Part shown: one piece after another, positions 34,626 through 44,587 of the stretch
How positions within the stretch are numbered: position 1 is the stretch's first letter
Layout: each line of letters starts with the position of its first letter
NCBI RefSeq assembly: GCF_013201935.1
Contig: NZ_CP053833.1
Location: forward strand, 930,001-994,000
Length of the DNA stretch: 64,000 bases
DNA from: Arcobacter cloacae
Lineage (GTDB): Bacteria; Campylobacterota; Campylobacteria; Campylobacterales; Arcobacteraceae
Direction of reading: 5' to 3'
Translations under genes and position numbers: made by a program
The notes under the pieces: generated by a model
Databases searched by the model: none
What the model saw: the letters and a program-made list of their open reading frames with translations, nothing else
Told to the model about the DNA's origin: nothing

Positions 34626-37600
34626 ATGAATTCATTTAGAGTTATAGATACGAGATTTCGTATTTTAAAGGGTGGTAAAATAGGATTAAGTCTATCTATT
34701 TCTTTAATAGGTAGTGCCTTAGTTTTTGGAAGTGTAAATAGTTATGCTGTTGATTATTTTACTGATGTACAATCTACAATTTCTGATTCTACAACAACTC
34801 CATCGGGGGGGACTAACCTTATTACTGTTCAAAAAGCTTTAAATAGTGGAAGTATAAATAGTACAAGAACTGAGACTGATACAAATCCTGTAGTTTTTAA
34901 GCCTACTTCTTGGGCAAATAGTTCTTATACAGATCCTACATTTTCTCCTGAAGAAACTTCTCCTTATTTTCCAGCTAGATATAATTTAGGAAAGCAAGAT
35001 TTTTCTTCTTTAGAATTAAATTTGACTTTTAACACAGGTGCGACTTCAGGAAGTATTTCAAAAAATAGTACAACTTTTTATAGTGCAAATATAACTCCTC
35101 CTGGCTATATTGCTGATAATTCTGGTATTCCAACACAAACTTTAACATCTGTAGTATCAAATAATTACAAAGCTAATTTAATTTTTGAGGGTTCAAATAC
35201 AGTTTCAGGTTCAACAAATATTGAAGATGGGAATATAGAAATAAAAGGAAATGTAAATTTTCAAGGAACAGTTACCGCAGGTTCAATAGATGTTGATACC
35301 ACTGATACGGCAATTTTTGGAAGTAATGTTTCTTTAGCATCTGGAGGTGGAACTTTAAATTTTAGCCAAAATGGAAATATTATTTTAAATTCAAATTTTT
35401 CTGGAAATATTACTACTACAACAACTGGTGCTGGAAATATTACAACAATTGGAAATAATACTATTAATGGAAATATAGGTAGTTCTTCATCTTCTTTAAA
35501 TAGTTTGAATATAGGTGATTTAACTAATATTTCTAATACAACAATAAATGGGGATGTGTTTGCAAATAGTACAGTATTGAATAATACAACAACAAACAGC
35601 TCAACATTAATACTTTCAAATGATAAAAATATAACTTCGACAATAACAACTTCATATGATAATAAAGGAATTTTGACTTTAAGTGGTGGAACACAAACTG
35701 TAACAGGTCAAGTAGGTACTGATTCATTTAAATTAGCAGAGGTAAATACAGGATATGGAACTACAACATTTCAAAATAATGTGTATGCAACAAATTTAGA
35801 TGTAGAGGGAACAGGAACAGTAAATTTAAATGGAAGTTTCACAGGAACAGCTATAAGATATAACGCAGATGGAACAGCAAATTTATATAATGGGTTAACT
35901 GGAAATGTAACTACAAGTGGTGCAGGAACAGGGACATTAAATTTAGTAGGAAGTAATAACCAAACAGTAAATGGAAATGTAGGTGTAGGAAATGCATTAA
36001 AAGATGTAAATTCAGGAGTAAATGGAACAACATCAACATTTGCAGGAACAGTAAATTCACAAAATATCACAAATACAGGAACAGGAACAACAATATTCCA
36101 AGATGATGTAAATGCAACAAATGTAAATGTAAACGCAGGGACAAGTAATTTTGAAGATAATTTAACAGCAATAAGTACAACAATAACAACAGGAATTGGG
36201 AATTTTAATACATTATCAGGAACAACAAGTTCAAATATAGTGTTTACTGGAGATGGAACAGCAAATTTATATAATGGGTTAACTGGAAATGTAACTACAA
36301 GTGGTGCAGGAACAGGGACATTAAATTTAGTAGGAAGTAATAACCAAACAGTAAATGGAAATGTAGGTGTAGGAAATGCATTAAAAGATGTAAATTCAGG
36401 AGTAAATGGAACAACATCAACATTTGCAGGAACAGTAAATTCACAAAATATCACAAATACAGGAACAGGAACAACAATATTCCAAGATGATGTAAATGCA
36501 ACAAATGTAAATGTAAACGCAGGGACAAGTAATTTTCAAGATAATTTAACAGCAATAAGTACAACAATAACAACAGGAATTGGGAATTTTAATACATTAT
36601 CAGGAACAACAAGTTCAAATATAGTGTTTACTGGAGATGGAACAGCAAATTTATATAATGGGTTAACTGGAAATGTAACTACAAGTGGTGCAGGAACAGG
36701 GACATTAAATTTAGTAGGAAGTAATAACCAAACAGTAAATGGAAATGTAGGTGTAGGAAATGCATTAAAAGATGTAAATTCAGGAGTAAATGGAACAACA
36801 TCAACATTTGCAGGAACAGTAAATTCACAAAATATCACAAATACAGGAACAGGAACAACAATATTCCAAGATGATGTAAATGCAACAAATGTAAATGTAA
36901 ACGCAGGGACAAGTAATTTTCAAGATAATTTAACAGCAATAAGTACAACAATAACAACAGGAATTGGGAATTTTAATACATTATCAGGAACAACAAGTTC
37001 AAATATAGTGTTTACTGGAGATGGAACAGCAAATTTATATAATGGGTTAACTGGAAATGTAACTACAAGTGGTGCAGGAACAGGGACATTAAATTTAGTA
37101 GGAAGTAATAACCAAACAGTAAATGGAAATGTAGGTGTAGGAAATGCATTAAAAGATGTAAATTCAGGAGTAAATGGAACAACATCAACATTTGCAGGAA
37201 CAGTAAATTCACAAAATATCACAAATACAGGAACAGGAACAACAATATTCCAAGATGATGTAAATGCAACAAATGTAAATGTAAACGCAGGGACAAGTAA
37301 TTTTGAAGATAATTTAACAGCAATAAGTACAACAATAACAACAGGAATTGGGAATTTTAATACATTATCAGGAACAACAAGTTCAAATATAGTGTTTACT
37401 GGAGATGGAACAGCAAATTTATATAATGGGTTAACTGGAAATGTAACTACAAGTGGTGCAGGAACAGGGACATTAAATTTAGTAGGAAGTAATAACCAAA
37501 CAGTAAATGGAAATGTAGGTGTAGGAAATGCATTAAAAGATGTAAATTCAGGAGTAAATGGAACAACATCAACATTTGCAGGAACAGTAAATTCACAAAA

Positions 37601-40600
37601 TATCACAAATACAGGAACAGGAACAACAATATTCCAAGATGATGTAAATGCAACAAATGTAAATGTAAACGCAGGGACAAGTAATTTTGAAGATAATTTA
37701 ACAGCAATAAGTACAACAATAACAACAGGAATTGGGAATTTTAATACATTATCAGGAACAACAAGTTCAAATATAGTGTTTACTGGAGATGGAACAGCAA
37801 ATTTATATAATGGGTTAACTGGAAATGTAACTACAAGTGGTGCAGGAACAGGGACATTAAATTTAGTAGGAAGTAATAACCAAACAGTAAATGGAAATGT
37901 AGGTGTAGGAAATGCATTAAAAGATGTAAATTCAGGAGTAAATGGAACAACATCAACATTTGCAGGAACAGTAAATTCACAAAATATCACAAATACAGGA
38001 ACAGGAACAACAATATTCCAAGATGATGTAAATGCAACAAATGTAAATGTAAACGCAGGGACAAGTAATTTTGAAGATAATTTAACAGCAATAAGTACAA
38101 CAATAACAACAGGAATTGGGAATTTTAATACATTATCAGGAACAACAAGTTCAAATATAGTGTTTGGTGGTATAGGTGAAGTGAACTTAAATAATGGATT
38201 AGATGGGAATATAAACTTTGCAAATTACGATGCAACAGTAAATATTATAAATGGGGATATTACAGGGAATATAACTTCGACAGGAACAAATGGTAACTTA
38301 AATATATCAGGAACTACAACTATTTCAGGAACAGTAGATACAGAGAATATAACAAATATAGGGACAGGAACAACAATATTCCAAGATGATGTAATAGCAA
38401 CAAATGTAAATGTAAACGCAGGAACGAGTACTTTTGAAGATAATTTAACAGCAACAACTACAACAATAACAACAGGAATTGGGAATTTTAATACATTATC
38501 AGGAACAACAAGTTCAAATATAGTGTTTACTGGAGATGGTACAGCAAATCTAAATGAAGGGTTAATTGGTAATATCTATTTTTCAGGTAATGATGCAATT
38601 GTAAATGTATCTGATGGAAAAGGAATATTAGGTTCGGTTGAAACTTTAGCAAATAATACAGGAATTTTAAACTTTAAGGGTGATGGTGTTATTGATGGTA
38701 TTATTGGAAGTGCTAGTCTTGCTATAAAAGAACTAAATGTAAATAGTGAAAATGAACAAGATAAAGATGGAAATGGAACAGTTATAACTCAAGGATTATT
38801 AGCTCATAGAGAGATTTTTGCTGAGATTATAAATCTTAGAAATAATGCAACTTTAACATTAGCAAATAATGCAAATGTAACAAAAACATCAACTGGTTTA
38901 GTAATTTCAACTGATAATGCAAATAGTGGAAATGTGGTATTTTTAGGAAGTTCAACAGTAACAGGAGAAGTTGGAACTAACAATAATAACTTAGAAAGTA
39001 TTACAGCAGGGGCAAATGATGAGACAGTTACTTTTAATGATATGGTTTATGCTTCAATACTAAATTATTCTGATGATGGAACGGTTGTTTTAAATGGAGA
39101 TAATAGTTCAAATGCAAATGCTGAAGGATTTAAAGGAACTGTAAATTTTGACTCATTTGCAGGAAAACTTGAAATTGGAGATGATGTAAATCTTACAATA
39201 GGAACAGCAGGGACTCAATTTGTAAATGCGAATAATGCAACACTTACATTTAATGGAACTTCAAATGTTTTAGGAAATATTGGAAGTGAGAATGGTGTAA
39301 ATGATACTTTTAAAACTATAAATGCAGGTGCATCAAATGAAACAGTTAAATTTGAAGATAATATTTATGTAATGGATAGTTTAAATCTTTCTTCAAATGG
39401 TAAAGTTCAAATTGCAGATGGAAATTATGTAAAAAGAAATTCTAATTCAACTACAACAGGAGCTATGATTACCACATCAACTAATGGCTTTGGTGATTTA
39501 GAATATTTAGGAAGTACTATTTTACATAGTGATATAGGAACTTCATCATCAAAACTTAATAATGTAACTTTTGCTTCAACGGGAAATACTTCAAATATTT
39601 ATAACCAAGATATAGATAAAAATGTATATGCTTTAAATACTTATATTGGAAATGGTTCTAATAAAACAACGTTAAATATTAAAGAAGATATAACTTTTGG
39701 TGGAAATTTAAATCTTAGAAAAGATTCTGTTTTAAATGTTAGTGATTACAATGTTACTGTAGATAATAATTTAAATATAGCATCAAATTCAACTCTTAAC
39801 TTTAAAGTTAATGCTACTGATTTAGAAGGGTTAGCATCATCAACTTATGGTAATTATGGAAGTATAAATTCGACAAGTTTAACTATAGATAATGATTCAG
39901 AAATCCATATAAGTTATGTTGGAACTTTAAATGGAACAGATACTTATGATTTGATTAGAACTTCAAATATAATTTTAACAAATTATGAAGGTACAGAATT
40001 AAATGGATTAGTAAGTGACGATAGTATTGTAAATTCAATTGTAAAAAATGTTGGAAATAATTTAGTGTTATTTGTTGACAGAACAGGTGGAGGTTCTTTT
40101 GCTGCAGAAGATTTATATATTGAAAAATCTGGAATTGGTAAAGATTATTCAAATGGTGCTTCACGATCACTTGCAGGATATGCAAAAGAGCAAGATAGAG
40201 CAGGAGCTTTAACTGATATTGTAAGAAAAATGGAATATTTTGAAGGTGGAACAAATTTAAGTGAAGCTAAAAAACAAGAGATGATAAAAATGCAAAGATT
40301 ATTAGCTCCAACTGCTAATAATTCAAACATCCAAAGTACAATAACAGCTACAAATCTATCAGCATCGACAATCAAAGGAAGATTATCAGATATAAGAGTT
40401 ACACAAGGAAATAATTTTACTCCAAATACTTATAACTATTTAGGATTATCTTCAGGGGATTATTACTCTTTTGATACCTCTTTTTGGTTAAAAGCTATGG
40501 CTTCAAAAGCTACACAAGATAAAATAAAAGAGTATGATGGTTATGATTCTTCAACTTATGGTTTTGTTGGAGGAATGGATAAAATTACAAATGATGGTTC

Positions 40601-41306
40601 AATTTTTGGAGTAGCTCTTTCATATTCAACCACAAAAATTAAGCAAGATGGTTTAAGAACAGATGATTCAGATACTACAAGTGTTCAAACTACGCTTTAT
40701 TCATCTCAAGAGATAGGAGATGCTTATGTTGATGGATATTTATCTTATGGAAAACATAAAACAGATGCTACAAGAACAGCAAATTCAGGAAAATTAAATT
40801 CAAGTGTAAATTCAGACCAAATTTCAGCAAAAGTTGAAACAGGATATAAAATACCACTTAATGATGGAATTTCTTTAACTCCATTTGCTTCTTTAGAATA
40901 TAGTTTACTAAATCAAAAAGGTTATACTGAAAAAGGTACAACATATCAAAATGATGCTTTAAAGGTTGATAGTATAAAACTAAATAGAGGAACAGCTGAA
41001 GTAGGAGCAAAACTTGTAACAAACATAGAGTTTGATGATACATTGATTATCCCTCAATTCTCAGCAAGTGTTTATAACTCATTTGGGGACAATAAACCAG
41101 ATGTTAAAGCACAATTTGTAGGTGGTGGAAATAAATTTGTAACACCTGTACCTATGATGAATGATACAATGATAAATTTAGGTTTAGGTGTTGAAACTAA
41201 GATTTCAGATTCTACAAGTTTAATTTTTGATGTGGATTATGATAGAAGTAAAGATGGAAAATTTGAAGCTTATTCAGGTAGTGTAACTTTTGGAGTTAGT
41301 TTTTAA
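34626..41306 (+). CDS. Giant repeat-containing autotransporter adhesin
   Basis: A 2226-residue type V secreted protein. An extended signal peptide (about residues 1-42) is followed by a Thr/Ser/Asn/Gly-rich passenger that reads as a long beta-helix. It contains six almost identical 128-residue repeats at about residues 416-1181, then a partial, decayed repeat. A C-terminal beta-barrel (about 1945-2226) has the alternating pattern of autotransporters and ends in VTFGVSF with a terminal Phe. The protein should be displayed on the outer membrane and may act in adhesion or aggregation. An in-frame G7 tract at 34805-34811 (residues about 60-62) makes it a likely phase-variable gene. The start has AAGGAG upstream. 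Confidence 0.9.
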   Translation: MNSFRVIDTRFRILKGGKIGLSLSISLIGSALVFGSVNSYAVDYFTDVQSTISDSTTTPSGGTNLITVQKALNSGSINSTRTETDTNPVVFKPTSWANSSYTDPTFSPEETSPYFPARYNLGKQDFSSLELNLTFNTGATSGSISKNSTTFYSANITPPGYIADNSGIPTQTLTSVVSNNYKANLIFEGSNTVSGSTNIEDGNIEIKGNVNFQGTVTAGSIDVDTTDTAIFGSNVSLASGGGTLNFSQNGNIILNSNFSGNITTTTTGAGNITTIGNNTINGNIGSSSSSLNSLNIGDLTNISNTTINGDVFANSTVLNNTTTNSSTLILSNDKNITSTITTSYDNKGILTLSGGTQTVTGQVGTDSFKLAEVNTGYGTTTFQNNVYATNLDVEGTGTVNLNGSFTGTAIRYNADGTANLYNGLTGNVTTSGAGTGTLNLVGSNNQTVNGNVGVGNALKDVNSGVNGTTSTFAGTVNSQNITNTGTGTTIFQDDVNATNVNVNAGTSNFEDNLTAISTTITTGIGNFNTLSGTTSSNIVFTGDGTANLYNGLTGNVTTSGAGTGTLNLVGSNNQTVNGNVGVGNALKDVNSGVNGTTSTFAGTVNSQNITNTGTGTTIFQDDVNATNVNVNAGTSNFQDNLTAISTTITTGIGNFNTLSGTTSSNIVFTGDGTANLYNGLTGNVTTSGAGTGTLNLVGSNNQTVNGNVGVGNALKDVNSGVNGTTSTFAGTVNSQNITNTGTGTTIFQDDVNATNVNVNAGTSNFQDNLTAISTTITTGIGNFNTLSGTTSSNIVFTGDGTANLYNGLTGNVTTSGAGTGTLNLVGSNNQTVNGNVGVGNALKDVNSGVNGTTSTFAGTVNSQNITNTGTGTTIFQDDVNATNVNVNAGTSNFEDNLTAISTTITTGIGNFNTLSGTTSSNIVFTGDGTANLYNGLTGNVTTSGAGTGTLNLVGSNNQTVNGNVGVGNALKDVNSGVNGTTSTFAGTVNSQNITNTGTGTTIFQDDVNATNVNVNAGTSNFEDNLTAISTTITTGIGNFNTLSGTTSSNIVFTGDGTANLYNGLTGNVTTSGAGTGTLNLVGSNNQTVNGNVGVGNALKDVNSGVNGTTSTFAGTVNSQNITNTGTGTTIFQDDVNATNVNVNAGTSNFEDNLTAISTTITTGIGNFNTLSGTTSSNIVFGGIGEVNLNNGLDGNINFANYDATVNIINGDITGNITSTGTNGNLNISGTTTISGTVDTENITNIGTGTTIFQDDVIATNVNVNAGTSTFEDNLTATTTTITTGIGNFNTLSGTTSSNIVFTGDGTANLNEGLIGNIYFSGNDAIVNVSDGKGILGSVETLANNTGILNFKGDGVIDGIIGSASLAIKELNVNSENEQDKDGNGTVITQGLLAHREIFAEIINLRNNATLTLANNANVTKTSTGLVISTDNANSGNVVFLGSSTVTGEVGTNNNNLESITAGANDETVTFNDMVYASILNYSDDGTVVLNGDNSSNANAEGFKGTVNFDSFAGKLEIGDDVNLTIGTAGTQFVNANNATLTFNGTSNVLGNIGSENGVNDTFKTINAGASNETVKFEDNIYVMDSLNLSSNGKVQIADGNYVKRNSNSTTTGAMITTSTNGFGDLEYLGSTILHSDIGTSSSKLNNVTFASTGNTSNIYNQDIDKNVYALNTYIGNGSNKTTLNIKEDITFGGNLNLRKDSVLNVSDYNVTVDNNLNIASNSTLNFKVNATDLEGLASSTYGNYGSINSTSLTIDNDSEIHISYVGTLNGTDTYDLIRTSNIILTNYEGTELNGLVSDDSIVNSIVKNVGNNLVLFVDRTGGGSFAAEDLYIEKSGIGKDYSNGASRSLAGYAKEQDRAGALTDIVRKMEYFEGGTNLSEAKKQEMIKMQRLLAPTANNSNIQSTITATNLSASTIKGRLSDIRVTQGNNFTPNTYNYLGLSSGDYYSFDTSFWLKAMASKATQDKIKEYDGYDSSTYGFVGGMDKITNDGSIFGVALSYSTTKIKQDGLRTDDSDTTSVQTTLYSSQEIGDAYVDGYLSYGKHKTDATRTANSGKLNSSVNSDQISAKVETGYKIPLNDGISLTPFASLEYSLLNQKGYTEKGTTYQNDALKVDSIKLNRGTAEVGAKLVTNIEFDDTLIIPQFSASVYNSFGDNKPDVKAQFVGGGNKFVTPVPMMNDTMINLGLGVETKISDSTSLIFDVDYDRSKDGKFEAYSGSVTFGVSF
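34805..34811 (+). repeat. G7 homopolymer, candidate phase-variation tract
   Basis: Seven consecutive G bases, the longest G run seen in this AT-rich window, lie 179 bases into the autotransporter gene (codons TCG GGG GGG). At seven the gene is open. With eight, the frame meets TAA two codons later; with six, it meets TAA about ten codons later. This is the layout of Campylobacterota contingency genes. Confidence 0.7.
35871..38165 (+). repeat. Six 384-bp tandem repeats within the autotransporter
   Basis: The units start at 35871, 36255, 36639, 37023, 37407 and 37791 and are exactly 384 bases (128 codons) apart. By eye the only difference is one base per unit that changes Glu to Gln in SNFEDNL: units 1, 4, 5 and 6 encode Glu, units 2 and 3 Gln. 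The near identity indicates recent unequal recombination or ongoing homogenisation. All units keep the reading frame. Confidence 0.95.
38347..38560 (+). repeat. Partial, diverged seventh repeat
   Basis: After a unique segment, about 210 bases match the second half of the 384-bp unit (from the ITNIGTGTTIFQDDV region through TSSNIVFTGDGTANL) with scattered changes, for example VIATN for VNATN. It looks like an older copy from which the array may have expanded. Confidence 0.85.
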
Positions 41307-41323
41307 TATAAAAGGAAAAAATA

Positions 41324-42049
41324 ATGTTTAAATTAATTTTTGTTGGTTTTTTTGGTCTGTTTTTTTGTGTTAATTTAAATGCAAATGAAATTTCTTCATA
41401 TTCTTTGATGAAGTATAAAGCTGATTTTTCAAAACAGAATCAACAATCAAAAGATGCCTTAGTAAATGAATATTCAAAACTTAAAAATCTAGCACAAGTT
41501 TTAGAAGCAAGTGTTATGAAAGATGATGTTGATTTGGAAGTTGCAAAGAATATGTTAATAGTTGATATTTGGACAAATAAGTTTTTACAAAGTTATAAAC
41601 CTACAACAAATGAATTAAATGAGCTTTATAAAATAGAAAAACCAAGAACGGTTGCTAAGTATGAGTTAAGAAATATTTTAGTTTCGTATGAAAATAATGC
41701 CGATAGAATAATTGGTATGTTAAATGAAATAAAAGATAAAACTCAAAAAAAAGATAGTTTTATTAAATATGTAAGATCAGTTTCAAATGATGTTGCAACA
41801 AAACAGAATAATGGTTTAACTCCTTTAGTTGATGAAAATAAATTAAGTCCTCAAATTAAAGAGGCTTTAAAAGGTAAAAAAGAGGGTGACATTATAAAAG
41901 TAAATCTTAAAGATGTGGGAACACAAATTTTATATATTGAAAAATATATTCCTGAAAAAAATGCTACTTTTGAAGAAGCAAAAGAGGCTTTAATCGACCT
42001 TGCGAAAAGAAAAGCTGTTGCAAAAGAGATGGAATTATTATTAAAGTAG
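41324..42049 (+). CDS. Periplasmic parvulin-like peptidyl-prolyl isomerase
   Basis: A 241-residue protein with a signal peptide (about residues 1-21) and a helical N-terminal region. A parvulin-like domain (about 105-215) is suggested by the charged chaperone layout, the segment LSPQIKEALKGKKEGDII and the ending QILYIEKYIPEK before a final helix, as in SurA/PpiD relatives. Such proteins escort outer-membrane proteins through the periplasm. It starts 18 bases after the autotransporter stop with AAAAGGAAAA in the gap, so it is probably co-transcribed and may assist that protein. Isomerase activity is inferred only. Confidence 0.68.
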   Translation: MFKLIFVGFFGLFFCVNLNANEISSYSLMKYKADFSKQNQQSKDALVNEYSKLKNLAQVLEASVMKDDVDLEVAKNMLIVDIWTNKFLQSYKPTTNELNELYKIEKPRTVAKYELRNILVSYENNADRIIGMLNEIKDKTQKKDSFIKYVRSVSNDVATKQNNGLTPLVDENKLSPQIKEALKGKKEGDIIKVNLKDVGTQILYIEKYIPEKNATFEEAKEALIDLAKRKAVAKEMELLLK

Positions 42050-42053
42050 TATT

Positions 42054-42875
42054 ATGAAATATTTACTACTTTTTCTTATTTCTTTATTTTTTATCTCTTG
42101 TTCAAGTAATATACCAACACCAAAAGAGAGAAAAGAAACAGCTTTAATATTAGCAAAACAGAATAATTTTCAACAGGTTAATATTGAAACTTCTTCTTTT
42201 CTTATTTTTTCTCTTCAGAAAAAAGATATCTCTTGTCAAAATAAAAATTTACATGTTTATATTGAAGGTGATGGATTATCATGGATAAATAGAAAAACAA
42301 TTTCAAGTGATCCAACTCCTATAAACTCAACAATATTAAAAATTATAAATGAAGATGAAAATGAGTGTAAAATATATTTAGCTCGTCCTTGTCAATATAT
42401 AAATTCAAATATTTGTGAAAAAAAATATTGGACAAGTCATAGATTTAGTCCTGAAGTTTTAAAAAGTTTTGATGAGAGTTTAAATATTTTAAAAAATAGA
42501 TATAAAAACAAAGATTTTACCTTAATAGGTCATTCAGGTGGTGGAGCTATTGTTGCTTTATTAAGTGCCCAAAGAGATGATATAAAAAGATTTATAACTA
42601 TAGCAGGAAATTTAGATATAGAGAAATGGACAACTTTTCATAATATTTCAAAATTGACAGGTTCTTTAAATCCAGCAGATTTTACAAAAAGTTTAGAAAA
42701 TATAGAACAATATCATTTAATAGGAAATAACGATAAAATAATCACTAAAGATATATTTTTATCATATTATTCTAAATTTAATAATAAAGATAAAATATCT
42801 TTTAATTATGTTGATGAATCTCACAATTGTTGTTGGGAAAAACCCTATAAAGAAGTAATATATTTGTTAAAATAA
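42054..42875 (+). CDS. Lipoprotein alpha/beta-hydrolase
   Basis: A 273-residue lipoprotein with lipobox LFFISC (cysteine near residue 16). The nucleophile motif GHSGGGA (about residues 158-164), an aspartate in GNNDKII and a histidine in DESHNCCW complete a plausible serine-hydrolase triad. It begins four bases after the isomerase gene, so it belongs to the autotransporter transcript or lies beside it by chance. The substrate is unknown; esterase, lipase or peptidase activity on the cell surface or in the periplasm are possible. Confidence 0.78.
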   Translation: MKYLLLFLISLFFISCSSNIPTPKERKETALILAKQNNFQQVNIETSSFLIFSLQKKDISCQNKNLHVYIEGDGLSWINRKTISSDPTPINSTILKIINEDENECKIYLARPCQYINSNICEKKYWTSHRFSPEVLKSFDESLNILKNRYKNKDFTLIGHSGGGAIVALLSAQRDDIKRFITIAGNLDIEKWTTFHNISKLTGSLNPADFTKSLENIEQYHLIGNNDKIITKDIFLSYYSKFNNKDKISFNYVDESHNCCWEKPYKEVIYLLK

Positions 42876-42899
42876 CTTGTAGATTTAGAATCTACAAGT
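42875..42899. terminator. Bidirectional terminator hairpin
   Basis: A perfect 11-base inverted repeat (ACTTGTAGATT and its complement) with a three-base loop, followed by CTTTT, lies between the convergent hydrolase and TonB-like genes. It closes the autotransporter operon. Confidence 0.75.
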
Positions 42900-42902
42900 C
42901 TT

Positions 42903-43529
42903 TTAAAACTCTATTTTCATTCTAAAATATCTAGGAAAGTTGTTTTTTATACTTTCATCTATTTGAACAGGGAAAGATTTATAAATTGAAGGTTTTGTTA
43001 ATTCAAAATACTCTTTTTTACCCTCTGTAAGAGTTAATTGCTCAATTTTTCCATCTTTTAAAATAGTTACTCTTATATTAATAAATTCACCTGATTTTAA
43101 AGCAGATTTATCTACATTTTTTTCTATGTTAGAATAAATTTTTTCTCTAATAGATTGATAAAATTTTTCAATTTTTGCTTTTTCATCAAGAATAATCTCT
43201 TCTTTATGAGATTCAATTTTTTCTTCAACTTTAATTTCTGGTTCTTTTTGAGTTTGTTGAGTAGTTTGAGAAGATTGAATTTCTTCTTCAATATCTTTAT
43301 TCTCTAATTCTGATTGTTCTATACTCTCTTCTATAGATTTTTTTAACAATTCTTTATTTTCTTCATTTTGTTTTATATTCTCTTTTTCTATTACAATAGG
43401 AGAATTTGAAGTTTGTATTTGTTCTTCTTGTGATGATGAAAAGAAAAATGAATAAATAGCATATATAATTATAGCTATAACTAAAAGTATTAAAAAATCT
43501 TCAAAGAAATTTCTTGTTTTTGCTCTCAA
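42903..43529 (-). CDS. TonB/TolA-like periplasmic protein
   Basis: A 208-residue protein with one N-terminal membrane anchor (about residues 9-30), a long Glu/Lys/Gln-rich linker (about 35-120) and a small C-terminal domain. This domain contains VTILKDGKIEQLTLTEG and a final FRMKIEF, like TonB and TolA C-terminal folds. Such proteins bridge the periplasm. No exbB/exbD genes are nearby, and it lies 11 bases from ftsY, probably in one transcript. An accessory TonB or TolA-like role is inferred. Confidence 0.6.
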   Translation of the reverse strand: MRAKTRNFFEDFLILLVIAIIIYAIYSFFFSSSQEEQIQTSNSPIVIEKENIKQNEENKELLKKSIEESIEQSELENKDIEEEIQSSQTTQQTQKEPEIKVEEKIESHKEEIILDEKAKIEKFYQSIREKIYSNIEKNVDKSALKSGEFINIRVTILKDGKIEQLTLTEGKKEYFELTKPSIYKSFPVQIDESIKNNFPRYFRMKIEF

Positions 43530-43540
43530 CTTAAATCCTT

Positions 43541-44578
43541 CTATTTTTCTTCAGGTGTATAAATTTCATCTAATAAACTATCAACAAAACTTTCAGGTGA
43601 AAATTCTATTAAATCATCTTGTTTTTCTCCAATACCCACATAAAAAATAGGAAGTTCAAGTTGATTTGAAATAGAAAATAAGGCTCCACCTTTTGCAGTT
43701 CCATCAAGTTTTGTAACAATTATACCATCAATTCCTACCATTTCATGAAATGCTTTTGCTTGAGCAATTGCACTGTTACCTTGCGTTCCATCAAGTATCA
43801 TAAGTTTTTGATGTGGTGCATTTTCCATAGCTTTTGAACAAACTTTTACAATTTTCTTAAGCTCATTATTTAAATTTGTTTGAGTTTGTAATCTTCCTGC
43901 TGTGTCAATAATTACATTATCTATATTTCTTGCAATTGCAGCACTTATCGTATCATAAGCAACAGCACTTGCGTCATGACCTTGTTTAGTCTTGATAATT
44001 GGAACATCAAGTTTATTTGCCCAAGTTGAAAGTTGTTCAATAGCAGCAGCTCTAAAAGTATCTCCTGCTCCCAAAATTACAGATTTACCATCTTTTTTTG
44101 ATTTATTTGCAAGTTTAGCAATAGTTGTTGTTTTTCCAGCACCATTAACTCCAATAATAAGCCTTACAAAAGGTTTTGGTAAATTTGATAAATCAACATC
44201 AGGAGCATGTTCAAAAAGCATTACAAGTCTGTGACGTAGCTGCTTTCTTGTTATTTCACTTGGAAGTCCATTCATAGCTTTTTCTATAATTTCATACTCC
44301 ATATCAGCTTCTATTAAAAGTTCTTCAATATCATCAAAAGAGATTTTTTCTTGTTTTAAAGGAACTACTGTTTTTATTGTTGCAAATGTTTTTTCTAATG
44401 CTCTTGAAAAAAAACCTTTTTTTTCTTCTTCAACACTGTTTTGTTCTATTTGTATCTCTTGTTCTTTTATTTCAACAGGATTAGCGTATGAATCATCATT
44501 TAAAGAACTACTTTCTAAAGGTTCTTCTTTTGGTAATTCTTCTTTTTCTTCTTTCTTTTTCTTAAAAAAACTAAACAT
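43541..44578 (-). CDS. ftsY: Signal recognition particle receptor FtsY
   Basis: A 345-residue SRP-family GTPase. A short acidic N-terminal region (about residues 1-55) precedes the NG domain with G1 GVNGAGKTTTIAKLA (about 144-158), GDTFRAAAIEQL, DTAGRLQ, TKLDGTAKGG and GIGEKQDDL. FtsY receives ribosome-SRP complexes at the inner membrane for co-translational insertion. It is followed by the TonB-like gene and preceded by the thioredoxin gene. Confidence 0.97.
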   Translation of the reverse strand: MFSFFKKKKEEKEELPKEEPLESSSLNDDSYANPVEIKEQEIQIEQNSVEEEKKGFFSRALEKTFATIKTVVPLKQEKISFDDIEELLIEADMEYEIIEKAMNGLPSEITRKQLRHRLVMLFEHAPDVDLSNLPKPFVRLIIGVNGAGKTTTIAKLANKSKKDGKSVILGAGDTFRAAAIEQLSTWANKLDVPIIKTKQGHDASAVAYDTISAAIARNIDNVIIDTAGRLQTQTNLNNELKKIVKVCSKAMENAPHQKLMILDGTQGNSAIAQAKAFHEMVGIDGIIVTKLDGTAKGGALFSISNQLELPIFYVGIGEKQDDLIEFSPESFVDSLLDEIYTPEEK

Positions 44579-44587
44579 TATTTACCT

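Noticed and set aside
35771-37990. Long open frames on the minus strand through the repeat array (up to 356 residues, Pro/Val/Phe-rich)
   Set aside because: They are repeated mirror images of the autotransporter repeats. They have no ribosome binding site, and their composition follows from the Thr/Asn/Gly codons of the sense strand.
35871-38165. CRISPR-like array
   Set aside because: The repeat unit is 384 bases with no unique spacers and lies in frame inside one protein gene.
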